Source: Acetatifactor sp.
GTDB taxonomy: Bacteria > Bacillota > Clostridia > Lachnospirales > Lachnospiraceae
Length of the DNA: 8,653 bases
Direction: 5' to 3'
Assembly: GCA_016303085.1 (NCBI GenBank)
Contig: JAEDMI010000101.1
Span: 1 to 8,653, forward strand
Numbering within the stretch: the first letter of the stretch is position 1; each line of letters begins with the position of its first letter. The notes under the pieces are model-generated. The model was not told where the DNA came from. It saw nothing but the letters and a program-made list of their open reading frames with translations, and made no database searches. The translations under genes were made by a program, and so were the position numbers. Positions 5,736-8,653 of this stretch are shown here, piece by piece.

Positions 5736-8348
5736 TTACTGCATTACCGCAAATGCGGATTCCAGCTGTGTCAAAAGTTCTTCATAATTTTGGATAAAGG
5801 TATTTGTCTGTTCCTCCAGGTATCCGTAGCGTCCTTCCCTTGAGGCGTATTCCAGCTCTTTTGCGGCGGCAGCCAGAGTGGTGTCACCTATATTCAACAG
5901 TTGTCCCTTGATGGAATGGATATGGACTGTGTAATTTTCGTAATCCTTCCCGTCAAGGAGAGCTTTCAGTTTATTCAGCTGGTCGGGGGCAGAATCATGT
6001 ACCATGTGAAGAACCTCCACATAAAGCTCATTGTCACCGCCGCAGTGGTTTATGCCATCCTCCACATTCAACTGAGGAGGAAATGTTACCGGAGAGGAAT
6101 CTGAGGTTTCGGCCTGTTCGGAGACGGTGATAATCTTATCGGCAGGGACAAAATGACCGATGATACGTTCCAACTCCCGGAAGTTTACGGGCTTCCCAAG
6201 ATACTCGTCAAAGCCTTTTCCCATCAGCTCCTTCCGCATGCCGGCAATAGCGTTTGCCGTCAGGACAATAATCTTTCCGGCTCCTCCCGCCGCGTAGTGT
6301 CCGGAGATAGAGCGGATATGCTGCATGGCTTCCACACCGTCCATGCCGGGCATCATCTGATCCATAAATATCAGGTCGTATTCCTTCCTGCGGCACAGAT
6401 CAATGGCATCTGCACCGCTGGCGGCGGTATCTACCGAAAAACCGTAGTATTCCAGAGTGCCTTTGATGACCTTCAGGTTAATCTGGTTGTCGTCCGTCAC
6501 AAGCACGGAAGTATCGCGGATTTTGATTTCGCGTGTGTTCAGAGCATTTGTCTCCTGAGAGCATACTGTGAGTCCTTCAATGGGGCGGGCATCGACAATC
6601 TGATGGGTGAGGGTGACGGTAAAGGTGGAGCCCTTGCCGTAGGTGCTGTCTACATCAATGGTTCCGCCCATCAGCTGGACATAGCCGTTTACTATGGAAA
6701 GCCCCAGACCGGTACCTTCGATTTCCCGGTTTGCTTTTTCATCAAAGCGTGTAAAACTTTCAAAGAGATGCTCTTTGGCATCTTCCGTGATGCCGATACC
6801 CGTGTCGCTGATGATGTATGCCAGAGTTATCGTGGATTCATTTTTCTCAAGTACCTTTACAGTGAAAGAAACGCTTCCCGTCGCAGTGTATTTGACGGCA
6901 TTGTTTAATATGTTGATTAATATGCCGCGAATTCTGGTTTTGTCGCCATAAAGTTCCCGGGGAGTTTGGGGATCCACATCCATCGTGAACCGCAACCCCT
7001 TTTTGCGGGCCTGAATGTCAATGATGTGAAAGGCATCATGAAGCAGAGGACACAGATAAAAATTGCCACAGGAAAGTTCCATCTTTCCGGAATCCAGCTT
7101 TGATATATCCAGAATATCGTTGATGACCGCAAGCAGATTCTGGCAGGAGCCCTTAATGTCGGCTACATATTCCCGAACCTTCGAATCGATATCCATTTTC
7201 AGAATAAGCTCGGAGAAACCTAAAATGGCGTTCATCGGGGTACGGATTTCGTGGGACATGTTTGCCAGGAAGGAACTCTTTGAGCGGTTGGCGGCTTCGG
7301 CGGCTACTTTTGCCTCTTCCAGCTTCTGCATGGTTTTCATACGTTCGGTAAGATCTGTAATAATAATGATGTAGCCGATAATATCCTCGAAGCGGTCCTG
7401 TATTTTGTTGATTGTCAGATTACAGTACAGTTGATTTCTCTCGCAGAGGGAATCTATGCTGATACTGTTGCCCTGGAAATCAAAAGCGGAAGTCCGGTCC
7501 AGTTGAAACAGCTGAGAGACGGAAACTGCCTTTTGTGACAGTGTGACGGGGTCGATGTTCAAAAATTCCGACGCAGCATCATTGGCAATCTGAAGCCGGT
7601 AATCGGCATCAAACGCCAAAATGGGTGTGGAACTGGAATAGTATATGAATTGCGACAAATTTTCTACGGAAATTCTTGAACGGTCGTTTACCCGCACTGC
7701 TGTAAGCACCACCAGCAGCCCCCAGAACTGGGTCATTGTACTTCCCGGAATGGCGGGTATGCCTAAGAACGGCAGGAGGGTGTCAAGTACGCTGCCTGCC
7801 AGCATCAGTAATACTGTCAGGAGAAAGCTTTTCCCGAAAAACTGAAGACGCTTTACTCTGGAAAACCGAACCATGTATATGCTGATTCCGGTTAGGATGA
7901 TGAACAGCATAATGGTGTAGGCGGAGTACATGTTGTTGGCAAATCCGGGTACGAAAGAGTAGGTCATACCCAGTACACCGGGGAAATATACCGATTGTCT
8001 TCTGTCTATGGCAAGAACGCAGATGGGAATACCAAGCAGGGACAGTCCGTTGAACAGCCAGGCCCACCCCTTTGGTATTTTGGATATGTAGCACACCAGA
8101 AACTGAACCATTATCAGGTAGAGAAAGGTGCCGATCAAACCGAAAGCGCGGCAACGGTAGGCTGTTTCGGGCGACGTCTGGATAATCAGCAGACCAAAGC
8201 CCACACTCCAGATTCCGCTGCCGATGCACATGAGGGAAAGCAGTCTGTAGGCGATATCCTTCCTGAGCCGCGAACACAGAATCTTAAATGCAAAATAGAA
8301 AGATAAAATGCTAAATATTAAAAGGATAGCAGGACAAATGTATTTCAT
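5736..8348 (-). CDS. Hybrid sensor histidine kinase: 7TM-PAS-HisKA-HATPase-REC-Hpt
   Basis: Membrane hybrid kinase of 870 residues. The N-terminus carries seven hydrophobic helices within residues 3-220, resembling the 7TM input domain of histidine kinases. Next come a PAS domain (about 230-335), a short coiled coil (335-355), and HisKA with SHEIRTPMNAILGF (phospho-acceptor His366). The ATPase domain shows the N-box ILNNAVKYT (about 480-488), the G1 box DTGIGI (515-520), FTRF, and the G2 box GTGLGLSI (545-552). The receiver has DD (619-620), phospho-Asp663 in MDQMMPGMDG, Thr697 and Lys719. The Hpt domain has HSIKG (His811). All phosphorelay residues are present, so it should pass phosphate His-Asp-His. 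No response regulator with an output domain is encoded nearby, so its target is unknown. The ATG has AAGGAA (8354-8359) five bases upstream, with AGGAGA further out (8361-8366). The signal and target cannot be read. Confidence 0.95.
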   Translation of the reverse strand: MKYICPAILLIFSILSFYFAFKILCSRLRKDIAYRLLSLMCIGSGIWSVGFGLLIIQTSPETAYRCRAFGLIGTFLYLIMVQFLVCYISKIPKGWAWLFNGLSLLGIPICVLAIDRRQSVYFPGVLGMTYSFVPGFANNMYSAYTIMLFIILTGISIYMVRFSRVKRLQFFGKSFLLTVLLMLAGSVLDTLLPFLGIPAIPGSTMTQFWGLLVVLTAVRVNDRSRISVENLSQFIYYSSSTPILAFDADYRLQIANDAASEFLNIDPVTLSQKAVSVSQLFQLDRTSAFDFQGNSISIDSLCERNQLYCNLTINKIQDRFEDIIGYIIIITDLTERMKTMQKLEEAKVAAEAANRSKSSFLANMSHEIRTPMNAILGFSELILKMDIDSKVREYVADIKGSCQNLLAVINDILDISKLDSGKMELSCGNFYLCPLLHDAFHIIDIQARKKGLRFTMDVDPQTPRELYGDKTRIRGILINILNNAVKYTATGSVSFTVKVLEKNESTITLAYIISDTGIGITEDAKEHLFESFTRFDEKANREIEGTGLGLSIVNGYVQLMGGTIDVDSTYGKGSTFTVTLTHQIVDARPIEGLTVCSQETNALNTREIKIRDTSVLVTDDNQINLKVIKGTLEYYGFSVDTAASGADAIDLCRRKEYDLIFMDQMMPGMDGVEAMQHIRSISGHYAAGGAGKIIVLTANAIAGMRKELMGKGFDEYLGKPVNFRELERIIGHFVPADKIITVSEQAETSDSSPVTFPPQLNVEDGINHCGGDNELYVEVLHMVHDSAPDQLNKLKALLDGKDYENYTVHIHSIKGQLLNIGDTTLAAAAKELEYASREGRYGYLEEQTNTFIQNYEELLTQLESAFAVMQ

Positions 8349-8398
8349 AGTTATTCCTTATCTCCTGTATGTTTTGTATTCAGGTACTTATTTCCTAT

Positions 8399-8427
8399 AG
8401 TATAAAACAAAAACACGGAAAAGTGAA
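8399..8427 (-). promoter_or_regulatory. Predicted promoter of the hybrid kinase-hisJ operon
   Basis: On the minus strand, -35 TTCACT (complement of 8422-8427) and -10 TATACT (complement of 8399-8404) are separated by exactly 17 bases. The -35 matches consensus at four of six positions and the -10 at five of six. Transcription would start near 8392, giving a leader of roughly 43 bases. The surrounding DNA is AT-rich, so chance matches are possible. Confidence 0.5.
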
Positions 8428-8484
8428 TAAGAAGTTTAAAACATAAATTTTTCAAAGAAATGGCAATTATTTTTCATTTACATC

Positions 8485-8513
8485 TTGAATTATCGGGGGA
8501 AATTAGGTAAAAT
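8485..8513 (+). promoter_or_regulatory. Predicted upstream promoter of gap
   Basis: TTGAAT (8485-8490) and TAAAAT (8508-8513) are separated by 17 bases, and transcription would start near 8520. That would place the ATTTTGAC repeats in the transcribed leader, where a bound protein could act as a roadblock. It matches consensus at four of six and five of six positions. AT-rich context lowers confidence. Confidence 0.5.
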
Positions 8514-8528
8514 AGCTTTGCTGATAAA

Positions 8529-8584
8529 ATTTTGACAATCTGCGGCTCGGATTTTGACAAGCTGTGGACGTGGAAAGTCAAAAT
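8529..8584. repeat. Three ATTTTGAC elements upstream of gap: two direct, one inverted
   Basis: ATTTTGACAA occurs perfectly at 8529-8538 and 8551-8560, exactly 22 bases apart, which is close to two helical turns. The similarity continues as CTG-x-GG in both units. The inverted complement GTCAAAAT follows at 8577-8584. The cluster runs up against the TATAAT at 8587-8592. This looks like a multi-site operator, but the TTGACA within each direct copy also matches a -35 box, so part of the conservation could be promoter-derived. Confidence 0.6.
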
Positions 8585-8592
8585 GATATAAT
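8565..8592 (+). promoter_or_regulatory. Possible proximal promoter of gap
   Basis: A perfect TATAAT (8587-8592) follows TGGACG (8565-8570) with a 16-base spacer. The -35 is weak (four of six). The better TTGACA at 8554-8559 is 27 bases away, too far for a standard promoter. A start near 8599 would leave a leader of about 18 bases that carries AGGAGGA (8603-8609). Confidence 0.4.
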
Positions 8593-8616
8593 AATATATT
8601 TTAGGAGGAAACTAAA

Positions 8617-8653
8617 ATGGCAGTAAGAGTAGCAATTAATGGTTTCGGCCGTA
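8617..8653 (+). CDS. gap: Glyceraldehyde-3-phosphate dehydrogenase (3' truncated, first 12 residues)
   Basis: Only MAVRVAINGFGR is visible before the window ends. This is the characteristic NAD-binding N-terminus of type I glyceraldehyde-3-phosphate dehydrogenase: a short beta strand and then the NGFGR loop that binds the dinucleotide. The enzyme converts glyceraldehyde 3-phosphate to 1,3-bisphosphoglycerate in glycolysis. A strong AGGAGGA (8603-8609) lies seven bases before the ATG, as expected for a highly expressed gene. Twelve residues cannot distinguish a catabolic from an anabolic isozyme, or from the related erythrose-4-phosphate dehydrogenase, although position and strong signals favour the glycolytic gene. 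Confidence 0.85.
   Translation, partial: MAVRVAINGFGR

Larger units (their letters stand above)
8349..8616. other. Divergent regulatory region between the hybrid kinase and gap
   Basis: 268 bases without a credible gene. The kinase-proximal half (8400-8490) is very AT-rich and holds the kinase promoter. The gap-proximal half holds a likely upstream promoter, a TATAAT close to the gene, and a cluster of ATTTTGAC repeats. No small open frame with a ribosome site and no structured RNA were evident by eye. Confidence 0.7.

Noticed and set aside
6153..6908. 251-residue open frame on the plus strand inside the hybrid kinase gene
   Set aside because: It is antisense to the ATPase and receiver domains, which show full conserved motifs; the translation has no coherent domain.
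8554..8592. TTGACA (8554-8559) paired with TATAAT (8587-8592) as the gap promoter
   Set aside because: The spacer is 27 bases, far beyond the 16-18 expected.

Overview
The window looks like ordinary chromosome from a low-to-moderate GC anaerobic Firmicute, most likely a Lachnospiraceae-type clostridium. This is inferred from the strong purine-rich Shine-Dalgarno sites, the SigA-like promoters with TATAAT-type -10 boxes, a BceAB-type ABC exporter, a Clostridia-style MnmA and a clostridial hybrid sensor kinase with a 7TM input domain. No genus can be fixed from sequence reading alone. I see no mobile element, tRNA, rRNA or CRISPR array.

Left part, + strand: the 3' part of a BceA-like ATPase gene is followed with no gap by its BceB-like ten-helix permease (569-2554). 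A strong wobble-containing hairpin with a U-tract closes this operon. Next, a promoter with a perfect -10 box drives a small YccF-family membrane protein (2727-3086). After it come mnmA (3168-4265), for the tRNA U34 2-thiolase, and a 175-residue soluble protein of unknown function (4367-4894).

Right part, - strand: an 870-residue hybrid kinase (5736-8348; 7TM, PAS, HisKA, HATPase, REC, Hpt) is followed 18 bases later by a PHP-family histidinol-phosphatase-like gene (4896-5717). The two are probably one transcript. The phosphatase gene ends one base from the end of the hypothetical gene that converges on it.

Far right, + strand: the first 12 codons of a glyceraldehyde-3-phosphate dehydrogenase gene, preceded by a 268-base divergent control region. 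That region holds a kinase promoter, one or two gap promoters, and three copies of an ATTTTGAC element, two direct and one inverted.

No clearly new multi-gene system is visible. The points most worth a second look are the three-cysteine arrangement in MnmA (CxxC plus a distal Cys, spaced as in iron-sulfur tRNA thiolases), the repeated element upstream of gap, the unassigned 175-residue protein, the abutting convergent genes, and the yccF start that the promoter position forces downstream.
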